Assembly: GCA_947846985.1 (NCBI GenBank)
Contig: CANTUZ010000026.1
Coordinates: forward strand, 53,922,730-53,986,729
Length of the DNA stretch: 64,000 nt
Origin: Fratercula arctica
Lineage: Eukaryota; Chordata; Aves; Charadriiformes; Alcidae
Direction: 5' to 3'
Shown here piece by piece: positions 34,036 to 46,826 of this stretch. Numbering within the stretch: the first letter of the stretch is position 1; every line of letters starts with the position of its first letter. The notes below the pieces were generated by a model. The model worked only from the letters and a program-made list of their open reading frames with translations. It was not told where the DNA came from and made no database searches. The position numbers were made by a program, and so were the translations under genes.

Positions 34036-37000
34036 TTTCCACTCACCTCAGGAATTGCTGATTTTCTTTGGGGAATAAATCAAAATTACGATAAGATGCG
34101 ACAGCAGAAGGTGCCACAATGGTTGTGCTCAACCTCTATTCCTGCAGCCATTTTCCTTCACATAAGTTCAGAGGTTAGTCTGAAAATATTCATTTACAAA
34201 TCAGCTATAAAGTGCTTCAGGCCAAATTTTTTGTAGCGTCGGGTGGCAAAGAAGTGTAAAGCTGTCAGGAACCTGCTTCAGTGATTCTCCAATCAGTGCC
34301 ATCCTTCAGAATAAATCCAATCTTTGCAGGAACCCAGAGACTGATGTGAATGCATGACCGTTGGGTTGCTCCCAAGGGACCACTTGTCACCTGAGAGGTA
34401 GGAAAATGCAGCATTTGGCAAAGTTACCCTGTTACATCCTAGCCCAGGTGACTTAGTTGAACATGGCGTTAAATTTACAGGTAGCTCCCAGACTATCAGA
34501 TGAACCTACCTGGGAAACTTTCTGCTGTTTTTCCTCTGTCTATTAGGAGGAATTATGAGGAGGGACTTCTGGAGCTAGAAATCAGACTGTGTTCTTGGGT
34601 TTTCCTTGTACAATTTTCCTGGTTGCTCATGATTGTACTTTCCCCTCCACCTCCACCCATTAACAGCATCTCCCACCTCCAGAATGTTGATGCCAGATTG
34701 CAAGGCGGAGAAATCAGTGCTTATATTCAGTCACTTTTCATTACTCGTGGGGCAGGGTGTGTGTGTGGCGTTGAGAAAGGTGAATGACGCAAGTAACTTC
34801 ATTTTCTTCATAGGTCAAGCACAATATATTTTTGTGATATTACTAATGGCAGGACTGACTGAGACCTACTTTAAGTAGATGTACAGTGGAAATCCTCTCA
34901 GATGCTGTCTAGGTTAGATCTATGCAAGGATAACATAATTTTGCATCTAGTAGTCTGGGAAAAGGCAACTAAGTTCTCCTGGCAATGACAGAATATCTCT
35001 GAAACAGGATTTTGTATAAAAAATGATCTCCACATTGTGAAGGAATTTCTTCCCGACCAGTTTGAAGACCAACCTTTCCACACTGTCGGCTGTGTTGAGC
35101 TATTCTGTGACAGAAATGGGGAATTTACAACCACCTTTCAATAATATAGGGCCAAATTCTGCTTATATAAGGCTCGCTTCTAGTATTTCAGGAACATAAT
35201 TAATTCTTTGGTGCTTTGTGAACTGATATGTGAACTTCTGTCATTACAACAGCCTTTTAAAGAAATTTTTCCTTATGAAATGTAGTATAATAATTAGTAT
35301 ATTAATCCTAGTAATCAGTTTAATTTTCTGACTGACCATAAGTCATTTCTCATTTGATTTGTTGAGAATTTATTGTGTTTTATGTAATTGCTTATATATT
35401 TATTTTAGCTACTAAACTAGTTAAATCTGTAAACACGTAAAACTGTTTGGGCTACTTGGGCTCAGTAGGAAAGGTCACTCTATACTGGCAGTCTATAGGT
35501 CTGTTCTTATAGATCTTCCTCTAAGTGGTTCAAAACTGGAATGTTATTAGCTTCTGAATACACAGTTCAACACTTTCGAGCCTCCAAGTGCCTACCATTT
35601 AAAAGCTGATCACTTTTCCCTAGTAATTTTTATTCTCCAAACATTTCTAAAGCCTTTCTAAAGCCGTCTTGTGCTCTCTCTGCAATTCTGTGCTATAAAC
35701 ATGATCTGGTCCTATTGGATTTCTTCAGTCACATCCTAAAAGTAGCCCTACTAGTTTAGTGGAGGTTAGTCTTACTTACTGCTGTGAGCTTATTTGACTG
35801 CTTTTTTTTGGGAGTTAATTTATTCATTAGAAGTCCAAGACATCCACTGAAGAAACCGGGAGCTGTTACAAAAGTAACGTTGGATTATGGCTTGGACACC
35901 TTATTAAAAATCAGTGACATGATTTGCTGAAAGCAAAATATTGGAACAATATTGCTTCAAACTTGAAATAGCCTCGGTGGTCCTGTGGCCCAAAGTAATG
36001 CGTTTATGTATTACATGCAGAGTAAAGCTTAGGTCTACTAATAGTGCCATGAAAAGAAAATCCTGCTAAAATTAAACAATCAAAGGAGATAGGTGAGGTG
36101 TGACTTTATGTAGTAAACAGTGATTGAGAAAAGAAGAGAATACAGCAAGACTCTGCATGAAGCAAATTAATTCATGCTGGAGTTTCATGCTCCTGAAGAA
36201 ATGAAATTGCCCACTTCCTAATCAGCACAGCTGCCTGCCATGTCAGTTCTTCACTTCATATTTCTATCCCATATTTAGCATAATTTTTTTCTGTGTGAAA
36301 GTCCCCTAATTTATGCTTTTACTATATTTTAAATATTTTTATTTTTCAATTATTCTACAAGAGTGTGTTTCTTTGTATTACTTTGAGGAAGTCACCGTAC
36401 AGCTATGATCATTCCTTTTTCTTGGTGTTGAAAATAGAACTAACTCTTGGCCCCTGCTTTCTTTATTTCTATTTTCTTTACTTTCCATAAAAGTGAGGTA
36501 TGAGACTGCTGCTACTGCATCTATGAAACACAACAATACTTCATATCTTTTATGGGATAAACATATCGCGTATACTGTACACTGTTTGAAGAGTAAATCA
36601 AGACCACCAGCCTTTAAACTAGACATAGAACTAAAATTCAATCAAGGACTCTTCAAGAGTAAATACACAAACAGGTAATGAGCTAATCTAAAATACTGAT
36701 TCTAAACACTCCTTGTTTTTGAGTAAGTTTGGAACTGAAAGATGAGTTCTAGATCTTAAGTTGGCAACTCATTAACACACAAATATTGTGACTGGAGTCA
36801 TGGAGTATTATTTTCCCTCATCCAACGGAGTCTTTAAATCTGGCAGCATGAGTGTCATCCTTTCTTCTCAAATGGTAGCAGCAACTGCAGAGGAAATGTA
36901 AATACCCATTATATGCTATAAAAGGAGCCTGGGATAAATCAGGGGATTTTGGAAATGGCATCAGTATTAGACTACAAGCTAAAATACAAGCATTATACTG

Positions 37001-37203
37001 TACGTAATTATTTCAGTTTACTTTGTTATTGCGTATTCTTAAAATCAACCTGTTATACATGCACTCAATTTCCTTGCATAAATTGTTATGATAATTATTT
37101 GTTATTCATAATCCAAAACTTCTGTTAAATAAGGCAATATTTTGTCTGTCTGGAATATAGAAAGCAAATGAGGTGGTTTTGCCAGAAGCTCATTTCCCAG
37201 AAT
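34036..37203. other. Unannotated AT-rich sequence
   Basis: No gene was found. The phrase gggccaaattctgct at 35149 recalls one arm of a palindromic sauropsid repeat but has no visible second arm. Frames of up to 95 codons are chance-like. Confidence 0.55.
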
Positions 37204-37326
37204 CGGGCCTTGATTCAGGAAAACACTTAGTCAAATGGCTAAGTATAAACATGTGCTTCAGTTTGTGCTTTTTCGATTAGGGATCAACTTAAGCATGTAC
37301 TTAATGTGTTTTGCTGAGCTGGGGCC
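37204..37326. repeat. Palindromic MITE-like element, about 123 bp
   Basis: The left end reads cgggccttgattcaggaaaa and the right end ttttgctgagctggggcc. The reverse complement of the right half (ggccccagctcagcaaaaca, then cattaagtacatgcttaag) aligns along the left half (gggccttgattcaggaaaac, then acttagtcaaatggctaag). The whole is an imperfect palindrome with arms of about 40 bp. This shape fits a non-autonomous DNA transposon. It resembles, from memory, short palindromic repeats common in turtle, crocodile and bird genomes. Family unnamed. Confidence 0.5.
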
Positions 37327-40300
37327 AAAGTTGCGTGCATGAGCTTTAACCTGTGTGCTGTTCTGAGGGTGGGAATACAACCCACATGCAGAATTGGCAG
37401 ATATTGTGAGGTTTCCATTATTTCAAATTTTTAGTTGATACTTTGTGAGAAAAGCTCATCAGATTTATGTCTCTGAATATGAGCCCTAGCATGGTCTGGC
37501 CCTGAGCCCAGACACGGAGCTTCAGCTTAAAACCTGATTCAGATCTGACTCTGAACACCTCATCATCTCCTTGTTGATAATACAGTATGGAAAGTCAATT
37601 ACCTTGTAGCCTGGAGAGGTGGTGCATCAATACAAGGATGACATATGTTGTGGAGTATCACTGGAATGTCTGACACAGAAAAAAGAGGAATTGGTCCTTG
37701 GGAGTTCCATGCCTGCATCTATCCCTGCCACTACATTTCTTTTAGCATTTTGTATTTCATTTTAAGGCTTAAGGTCCTTGTGACATGTATCTGAAAAGAT
37801 TTGAAATTACCAGTAAAATTCTGATTCTCGTATCTAGCTGTAGATGAAGTTTCTAGACATCTATTCACGTTAGCACTAATATACATAACTTGCTAAAGGC
37901 TGCCACAGTGTTTGCAGTTTGATTTTCAAATTAATCACCTCAAGCCTTCTTTTCAGGTAAGCTGTTTTAATTTTTTTTTTTTCCTGAGCTAGGAGGATTG
38001 CCTTCACCACTTTTTTCTCTTTCTGCAGAAGAATAAATGAAAAAATTGCGTTCTAGCCCCTGCTTTCCACTTCATTCTTCTTTTGACAAGTTAACATGCG
38101 GACAGCTCCAAATCACTGCATTCCCATTACTCATGACATGCTGAGGATAACTTCAGCTAGTGTCTCCTTCTGTTCTGACAAGTAAAAATCCAAAAAGGCC
38201 AGATGATAAAATTGGTATTTAACACAGTCACAATGAATTGACAGTGATTATGAAATCCTTCTACTCGCAGTTGTGTTCCCAAAGTAAGACATGTGGCTCT
38301 CTCATGCACTCACTGTTGCACATTCAAAACTTGTGTAAAGTATTTTGTAGCTCATGGACAAAATTCTTGACTATGTCTTTAAAACACAGATCCTGCCCAT
38401 TCTATGTGAAGGACCTTTAAGTGTTTTAGGGTGCTATCTTATATTAGCTGAAGTGGTAGAAGATGTGATTTGTGTTAAATGTACTTGTGATGTGCTCTGT
38501 GCCACAATACACTTTTCGCTGTATTAACTACCACCTTCTCTCATGAGTCAGCCCAAATGCTCTCGTCTGGAACATTGCCTTTATATAAACTAATTAAAAT
38601 TTCCAAATTTGTTGTGCCAGTGAGTTTTATAATGCTAAGTCACTACAGCAGAGAACTTCAAGATCTATACATGAAATGCTACCTCTCTGTGACAAAGTGA
38701 TAGATGTTTTAGCTTACTTTGGCATTGTTTTTCTGTCTGCTGTGTTGTACATGCATGCATGCCTAAGCAGAGAAACACAGTGGATGAACACATATTGCCA
38801 GGTGCATATTGGATAAGTCAGGAATTTTATGAGGTTGGCTAGCACGACTTACTCATTTAATTTAACAGTCTAGTGACCTGTTCACACCATTTATTTCAGG
38901 TTTAGCACCCTATCATAATTTATCTATACAAGAAAAATACACATTAAAAAAGAAAATCAGTGCCCCCAAATGTTTCATAATGAGCCAAGTTTAAAAAATG
39001 ACAAGAACATATTCAGTTTCTACATTATTTACAAAGGTTTAGATCAAATATGAGCATTAAATTCTGCATGCTTCCCCATAACAAATGCTCATTTCACCAA
39101 GTACAAAGGAATGCATGTTCCATCTCAATAAACCAAAAATGCAATTGAACGTTGTCATAACATCAGTCTCTGCAGCTTAGACAGCAGCATCTTGACTTGA
39201 CTTCCAACAAACACTGCTCAGAAATACTTTGAATTATCCTGTGACAGCAGTCTATGCCACTACTGGTTTTTAACAATATGCTAGAAAAATAGGTGTGCCA
39301 GCTGCAGAGACTGGAAGTGCATCAGATGCACTGCATACAGCCTTAGGAAAAGCAGGGGAAGGAGTATTGTTCTTGGGTTAATTGCAAGCTTTATGACTGA
39401 TTAAGAAACATTATTATCCAAGGCATATTTTTCTCAGTCATGGGTCAAAGTGCAATGCTGCATGTAGAAAGACATGACTACAAAGGAAGTCTCTGTTGGT
39501 GAGGTATTTTAGTATAAGGGCCACAAAATTTGACACTGGATTTTTGGTGCCATCTTCCATGTTTTAATAAGACAATTTCTGAAGGCCACCTGTCTCAGAT
39601 ACCTCTATAGCTGTACTGGCGGGATGGCATCAGGGAAAAGCGTAAAATAGAGAGTAATAATGATATTTGATTTTATAAAAATGGAGTTGTTTTCCCCCAA
39701 ATCTACGTAACCGTAGGTTACATTTTATTTTGTGAAAATATCTCACTTTACTTTCATTAAAACAATAAAAAAAAGGTAATAAAGAGATAATAACTTCATG
39801 TTTTCTATCTCTGTTGTAATATTTTTCACTATTTGCTTTTTATTTCATTGAAAGCACTTTTACTTTTGAAAATTTGCTCTTGTACCAAGGGATATGGCCA
39901 TAACGTGTTATGTCCCTGAAGTGGCTGCATTTCAGCAGAGACTAAGCAATCCCTGAATAATGCACATTACTTTCGGTCATAGGAAAGATAAAAAATAGGC
40001 AATGCTGTTATTACCTGTGCTTTGACGCAGGCCTACCCTGAGTGATGTGCTTTTGTTGCTATAAAGTAGATCTCCAGAAATCTATACTGAGAGAATGCTT
40101 TCTTTTATTTTGTTATGTACATGCTCATTCTTGAGCTAAAATGAATCACCAAAGCTGATGTTTTTCTTCTTAGTCACCTGATGGATTCATGTCTTTGTTA
40201 TGCATAAGAAAATATGGAACTCTTCCAGAAAACCAGAAGAAAAAAATTCATTCAATTTTAAAACAATTGGGCTAATTTTAAAATTACTTGACATCATGGA

Positions 40301-41242
40301 TTTGGGCTGATTTATGCTGAAGAATCTTAAAAGTCTAACTTCAAATAAAATAATTTTATCAGTGTATACTTTGCTGGTTTACTCAGCAGTTCTGGAAAAT
40401 TGCACTAGCTTTGGAACAGGAAATAGTCCAAAAGTTTGGCGATTAAGTTATCCAGAAGGCCCCCAAAATCTCTTGAAGTCTTTAGGGTTAAAGCACTTGT
40501 TGTAAGAGAGGATTTATTGGACTTAGTGTTCCTACAAGAGCCTTGAAAACTTACAGCAAGAATGGCTGATGGATGTTTAGTTTCTGAGATGCAACTTTTA
40601 TTACTACATTACACAACCCATCTCTTTATCTTAATTAAAAGTCATCCCTGCTGTTCTTTGTGTGCCATCTAACGTTATTATGAGATATTTCATGCCATAA
40701 GTGACTGTCATGGCAAATGGCAGTCTCGTTCGTAATCTGAAAGTAAAGGAAGAATATCTATGTTAATTTATTGGCTTAGTAAACAGTTTTTTTAAGACAC
40801 AAGAATGTGTGAGCTTGCTAGGGAAAATTGAATCCACTACACTATTAAGAGAGATATAGCAAAGTTTGTAGTGTAATTGAAAAATAAAAAGCATTGTCAG
40901 ACTAGATTTTTGGCACAATAAAGCCTGAATAAAATTTCAGGCATGACCCATATGAAAACAAGGCTTCATGTTTGTTAGTTGTTACACCTTTGATAAGTGG
41001 TCTGGAAAAGGAGCAGCAGGACTGATAATTTTGCTGTGATCACTATAATTTTAAAATCTTTTGAATGGCACAAATTTTCTTGGGGAAAATTTGAAATGTT
41101 AATGAAAAAAAAAATGTTGTATTTAGATATAAATAGAAAATTGATGTAAAATTTGGTGAGCAAGCTTGCTTTTCAGAAAGCAACAGCAATGTTTTGCAAC
41201 TATACATTTTGCTCAGGAATGGCAGGCTATGCCCGTCATTAC
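37327..41242. other. Unannotated AT-rich sequence
   Basis: No gene or clear repeat was seen. There is an ATGC-type run at 38751-38763 and T or A runs near 37971 and 41104. It is among the blander parts of the window. Confidence 0.6.
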
Positions 41243-41635
41243 TGTCATGGCCCGGAGGGCACTGACAGCCCTGACTGTCCCTACCCAGACCCCTGGGGCT
41301 CCCCTCACTTGCCCACAGCCCAGAACCCATCTCAGCCCACCTGGGCTGTCAGCCCCTTGCCCCAGCAATGCCACAGCCGGGACCTTCTCCAGGTCCCCAC
41401 AGCCCTGTCCTCATGGTCCATGGCCCCCACCAAGCTGGGCCCATGCGTGGGCCCATGTCCTGGCCCAGCATCAGTGTGTCCTCAGGGAGGTGCTTGATGC
41501 CCAGGGCTGGGGCTGCCCTTGTGCCCCCATCTGCCCTGCTCCTGGCTGGCATGGGGGGATGAGCCTGGGCTGCCAGGGGAGCCCCTGATGCTCCAGTCCC
41601 CTCAGGGAGCCACTTGTCTCTGCAGTGCCCTGACA
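41243..41635. other. GC-rich island, possible solo LTR of unknown family
   Basis: This roughly 390 bp block is sharply GC-richer than its flanks. It begins tgtcatggcccggagggcac and ends agtgccctgaca. The ends form an inverted repeat (tgtca...tgaca, and gggcact against agtgccc) with TG...CA termini, which suggests an LTR-like boundary. No matching target-site duplication was found (attac against ggtca). Open frames of 114-140 codons on the plus strand and 119 on the minus reflect low stop density in GC-rich DNA and encode proline/glycine-rich strings with no recognised domain. It could also be an unrelated GC-rich repeat. Confidence 0.35.
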
Positions 41636-42755
41636 GGTCAAAACCGATATATTGACAGGGTCTATACTTTAATGTATCTTTAATTTTAGTGAAAAAATGG
41701 AGAGTCATTTGACGATATTAAGTTGGAACATTCCATGTTGTCAATTTCCCCTCTGCAGCAGGTCAGAGGTGATGAAGACAGGTCCTTATCTTCTCTAGAC
41801 TCTGCCTACTGAAGGCTTCTCAATGGTGCAACCAGGCAGCATTTATGTCCTAGAGATGGGGCAGAGGGGACAGAGCTCATCTACAGTTGCATGGAAAGCA
41901 GACAGTAGACAAAAGAGGAGGAACTGGCAAGCTTATTTTCACTGCTTCACAGTTTCTAGAGCACAATCAGAGCACCTGTTTTTGAGAAGGGATGCTCTGC
42001 TTCCCCTCTCATATCCTCAGGGGTACCCTACCGGTCGTGACCTCTCCTTCAGCAGGAGCACTGAAGGACACCAGATGTTTTCCTACTCCAGGCAATCTGC
42101 TGCCTTACTTTCCTTCTGCCCAGAGCTGCCCTGTTTTGCTGGTAAAATGCTTCCATTTTCTCATTTTTTCAATGCGTTCCCAAAAGGTCACCACAAACAC
42201 ATAATATTTCTCTGTGTGGGCAGCTCTCTTCAAGTTCTGTTTGCAGAAAGCCTTCAAAAGAGCTAGTCAGCTACCAGCCCATCCTTGCTTCATAATTAGG
42301 GATGAATTACTGAAGCCCCTCCCTCCCACCATCATATGGTACCAGCAGTAGCATGGCAAGATAATGAAGGTGGCCTTTCCTCAAAGACCTTGCTCAACAC
42401 TATCCAAGGAAGAAGTCCACAAGCCTAACAAAAGTTTGCCTGACTTGTGAAAGAAGCTATGAGCCCCAAGTCTCTGTTACTACTTGGGAAATGCATTATT
42501 CTGGGTTTGTCATTGCAGTGGTGTGGTGTGACTGGGCACAGCACCTGGGGTCCTTCATGGGCATTAGGAAGACACCTGGGCTAAGCATGTGCTGGCATGT
42601 GCACGATTCATCTGGATAACCGAATCTAGTAACTGTGCAATGTTTTTGTTCGTGCTTCATTTCGTCCTTGTGCTGCTACAGAATCCCATGTCAATAAATA
42701 GTAGTAATTTCTTTTTTAAGTAACCCAAGAAACTTACACAGCACAAGCTCAGATC
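41636..42755. other. Unannotated sequence between two GC-rich islands
   Basis: It contains a 147-codon plus-strand frame at 41823-42266 that shows no domain I recognise. Its length is near the chance maximum for a window this size. No exon signals support it. Confidence 0.5.
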
Positions 42756-43290
42756 AGCAGTTCATCAAGGAGGGTATGAGGCAGCAGCAGGAGGGGGCTG
42801 TTGGGGAGCTGGGGGCTGAGGGTGGCAGTGAAGCATGCAGGGGGACAGGGCACAGCCCCACAGAGCCCGGAGAGATAGGGAGAGCAGGGAGCAGCGACAG
42901 TAGCCAGGGACAGCCAGCAGGACCAACATGCTCGTGGTGGTGAGGTAGGTCCCAGGCGGAGCTGGGAAGTTGAGTCGGTAGGTCAGGGCTGGGTGCAGTG
43001 ACTTGCATCGCCAGGCACAGCAGCACAGGGATATCTGCAGGGCAGCACAAGCCAGGGCCAGGGGCTTGAGCCAGAGCTTGATGCAGCTCCCAGGGGAAGC
43101 AGGGACAGTCCCCCACGAGGCTTCTCCCACCTCCTGCTCATGCAGCTCTGCTCTCAGTGACTTGGAAGTGCATCTGCGCCACGTCAGAGCTGGCACAAAC
43201 ACAGCTGGGCAAACCCAGAGGAGAAGAGATGGAAGGGTGGAAGGAGGTTGCAGAGCCTGTTGGTGCCCTGGAGGACAACAGTGAGTGCTA
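42756..43290. other. Second GC-rich island, origin unknown
   Basis: About 530 bp of GC-rich sequence starts with a CAG-type run (gcagcagcaggagg) and is rich in ccaggg and ctgcag words. A 184-codon frame on the minus strand (42765-43319) is the longest non-CR1 frame in the window. It is proline-, leucine- and cysteine-rich, contains no recognisable domain, and overlaps other open frames, as expected where stops are rare. There is no clear TG...CA or inverted boundary. It may be a diverged LTR or repeat, or a small regulatory island. It is not a classic CpG island by eye. Confidence 0.35.
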
Positions 43291-46200
43291 CTGTTTCTCC
43301 AAATGTCATGCTTCAACAATGACTATGGTAGTATGCAAGGAGTCCATTTACGAACGTCTTGACAAGCTGATATTGAGAAGGATTACATCATTATTTTTGT
43401 AAATGTTTGGAATTCTTCAAGATGGATTTATCAACGGTCTGAACTTCCTGTCCAGACTCACAGATGGCAGAAGGCTGGGAGTGTCAGGAACTGAAGAGGA
43501 CCACTTGAAGAACACTAAGAAGGAAATTAAATGTTAGACATAAATCATGGTAACATTTTCATAGTATTAATGTATGAACTAAATACACCATGACGGAGGA
43601 ACAGTTAATTAAATCCTCTTAGGTTAGAGGTATCTCCAATTTGTTCTTTCACAAAAACAGATGCGTCTTTGTCAGAGTGACCTGCACTAACGTGATTCTT
43701 TTAAAGGGCATCCACTTAAAGGAAGGTGTCCTATTTTGGGTGGGATTCTGCCCACCAGCTCAAAAGCAACCTCTTCTGCTCCATATACTGTCAAATGGTG
43801 ATTTTTCAGAGTATAAATTGTGGATACTAAAATGCTTTCCCCTCCATTTAGTTTTTACCTATGACTTGAAACTTTCTGCTCAGGTACAAAAAATTCTTCT
43901 GCATCCAGAATACACGATTCTGGTTAATATAAAAACTCCGCTGGGTGCAAGCAGAGCATATTCATTTGCAAATCCAGTAATTTTCTAACTTGTTAAAGAG
44001 CATTCTGAGAAATAGTTACGCGTTATCAGGCTTCCAAATGCTCTGCATGTAATGACTATGCAAAGCATAGCCTGCTGTATGTATAGGCTTCATTTTGTAT
44101 ATGGAATGATATACATTGCAGAAACAATTTTATTAAATGTATGTGACATAGCTAAAGCAATTGCACTCCTGAAAAAAGAAAAAAAAGATATCTTCAAGAG
44201 TCTTTGTTAATTAGCTACTTCATCTTTTTACTTACTGGTCTTCAGGTCACTATTTAAATCTTAGAGAAATTTAAACAGAAATAATAAACTTAGTGTCTCA
44301 ATAGTTATATTCTTTATGAGCTATAATCAAGCTGTCTGCTTAAAATAAGTAGTTTGCATGTAGATCTGTTTAATGTTTCACTAGTATGTCATTTTAATGC
44401 AGAATAGCATCTTTGCAGGGAATTCAGCCTGTCACTGGATGTTTAAATTTTCAGTGTCTGTTGTCATGGCAACAGGAATTGACTCTGGTACCCACTGTGT
44501 TCAACATAAATTAATTTAAAGTCATAGTATCTTGAAACATTTTATTCTCTTAAAAAAAAATCTTGCTTTTCCTTAGATTTATTGAGATGAAAAATAGCCG
44601 TACTTGAAATAGTATTAAAAACGCATTGATTCTCAGCTAATTATTAGTTTTACTTGCAGAATTCAATAAATTGAACTTAATAAATAATGCATGTATGGAA
44701 AATTGTTCCTCCATTTCTTGTGGAGCTATACTTTTCAAATGATATAAGTGATACATTTTAACCATTCTTTAGTTTGAACTCTTGTTCTTTCAGGTTAGAG
44801 TCTCAGTGCTTTCAAATATGCATATTAGACTGACCAAGTGAAATGTTAGTATTCATGATTTCCTCAAATTTCCTGGTTCTGTTGCAGTCCTGTCATGCTT
44901 CTGTGAAAACTGGTAACTTATATCTTATGTTTAATTTTATCCTGTTTTCCTTTATGAAAAAAAATCTGTAAAACACAGCTATATATGCATTTAAAGGAAA
45001 CAGAGTATGCCATGTGTGAGATCCCTTGGGATTCTCATGGTTCTAGAGGATTAGGAAGAGATATTAAATGCATGTCGTAAGAGAGGGAAGATCGTTCCAG
45101 CAGTCATAACAAAATTATTTTTTCTCTTGATATTTTTGAAGTCAGTCACTCACAGCCTAATTTATCCCCTTATACGTCTAACTAAAAAGAATAGCTTATG
45201 ATGTATAGCACTGTGTAGGGTTCCTCAGTGCAGAAGACTGTCAATGACTCTGTTTTGCATAACATTGTTGACATTTTAAAAAAAATTCTGTGGTTTAACC
45301 TTCCTGATACACATACATCTTACATATTTCATTCCTTATGGTTTCTACAGTACAGGACACTTCTCACAGGACTAATGCTCAAACAGTTCTTTGAAAGAGC
45401 TACATTTCAGTTTTATGTTGAATAGATTATTCAATGATTTTATAATGCACGTGAACAAAGTGTGATCCTTTCTGAAAATGAAGGCATCTTAAAAAATAAC
45501 ATTTTGAAATGATTAAACTGAGTGTTTGTCTAGGCAATCAAAGCTTTATTTTTTATTATTTGTTCTGTAAATCTTAAAAAAAATCCTGGTTCAATTTGAA
45601 CAATCATTTTCTAGATATCGAGTCTTATATAATAAAACACTTTACACTGCAATAAACCACAGTGTTCAGATTCTGTTTCATTTCAGTGTGGAAAACACTG
45701 ATTAATATTTAGGGCTTTAAAAGTTACTGCTGAAATTCAGATGTTAATGTCTGCTGGTGTCTCTGTGTGCCTAGCAGTTGTAACCTTGCCATATTGACAC
45801 ATACTGTAATGAGACATTTAAGAAAACAGAAATCTGCTGCAGCTCTGCATGACTCATTTGCACCAACCGCATACATTCGTTAATAACCCAGCGGAGACAA
45901 CAAATCTGAATCTAAGGTTCCTGTGGGGATTTGTGTTGCAACGTTTTCTACAAAAATGTTAATGGCTGCAAACTTTCCTCATTTGGATTAAATCTTCCAA
46001 ACACCTCTATTTCTTAATGAGTACGCTGTCACTGATTATGTTAAATCTTCTGTAACGAGCTTCAAAGGAGAAAGGCTCAGATAGCTATTCTCATCTGTCA
46101 CTGATGGAACAATTACAGTCTTACAAATGACTTCATTTTGTAGACTGCTTGATTCAAACTAGAAGTGAAATAGAATCTTCTCACTCCTGAATTACTGAGA

Positions 46201-46770
46201 GGGCTTTTCTTTCCAGTTCAGCAAGCAGTAACTATCACTGAGTTCACAGTGAAGTTGTTGAGTCATAAGGGCGTGTTCTTACACAAATGTGGATTTAAGT
46301 ATTGCATAAATAAATGCCTTCCATAACACAGAACTTTGTCTTCAAGTTCACCGCGGACAGCTGATTGCTCAGTTGATGAACTCCATTTGTTGGGTCCCTC
46401 CTTTCCTCGATGAGAGAACCAGCTATTTAATATTAGCCAGGTCTTGCAGTAGGTGTTGACAGGGTCCCCTAGCATGCTACACAATCCAGTATCTTTTACT
46501 TGTACTGTATTACTTTTTAAAACATCTGTCTGATCGAGGATCTTCCAGCTGATTATGCTGAGATTTTTCTTTAAACTGTTTACTAATATTAAATTCCCTT
46601 CCTGTATTACAAGCAGATAAGCAGGTGGTGCCTCTTTTAAGATAGGCAGATTGTAGTACTGAAACATGCCTTTCATTTCAGCTCTGATTTTACTAAATTA
46701 CTGTTTTCATACCACCAAAGTTCATTTTTGAGAGCATGAATGATTCATCTAGCTCCTGACAAATACTGAG
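43291..46770. other. AT-rich sequence, possible conserved non-coding DNA
   Basis: No genes or transposons were recognised over a long stretch. The lack of young repeats together with motif-rich AT DNA (44.4-46.2 kb) is compatible with conserved non-coding sequence. A 137-codon minus-strand frame at 46263-46676 was judged to be chance. Confidence 0.45.
44460..44473. promoter_or_regulatory. RFX-type X-box-like palindrome
   Basis: GTTGTCATGGCAAC differs by one base from the symmetric X-box GTTGCCATGGCAAC that RFX-family transcription factors bind. Its context has homeobox-like AT words (attaattt). There is no functional evidence beyond the motif. Confidence 0.35.
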
Positions 46771-46826
46771 TAGCTTAGTAATATAGCAATATATAGTAAT
46801 AATATAGTAATAATAACATAGCTTAG
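46771..46826. repeat. Degenerate tandem repeat (atatagtaata units)
   Basis: Units of the type atatagtaata and atatagcaat recur three to four times, bounded on both sides by a tagctta word. Confidence 0.65.

Noticed and set aside
35149..35163. gggccaaattctgct, recalling one arm of a palindromic sauropsid repeat
   Set aside because: It is a single 15-base match without a second arm.
41823..42266. 147-codon plus-strand open frame
   Set aside because: Its length is near the chance maximum for 64 kb in six frames, and no domain or exon context is visible.
42765..43319. 184-codon minus-strand open frame
   Set aside because: It is in GC-rich DNA where stops are rare, overlaps other open frames, is compositionally simple and has no recognised domain. 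I treat it as an artefact of base composition.
46263..46676. 137-codon minus-strand open frame
   Set aside because: No recognisable family, no signal peptide or motif, and no splice signals that would make it an exon. It is within the chance range.
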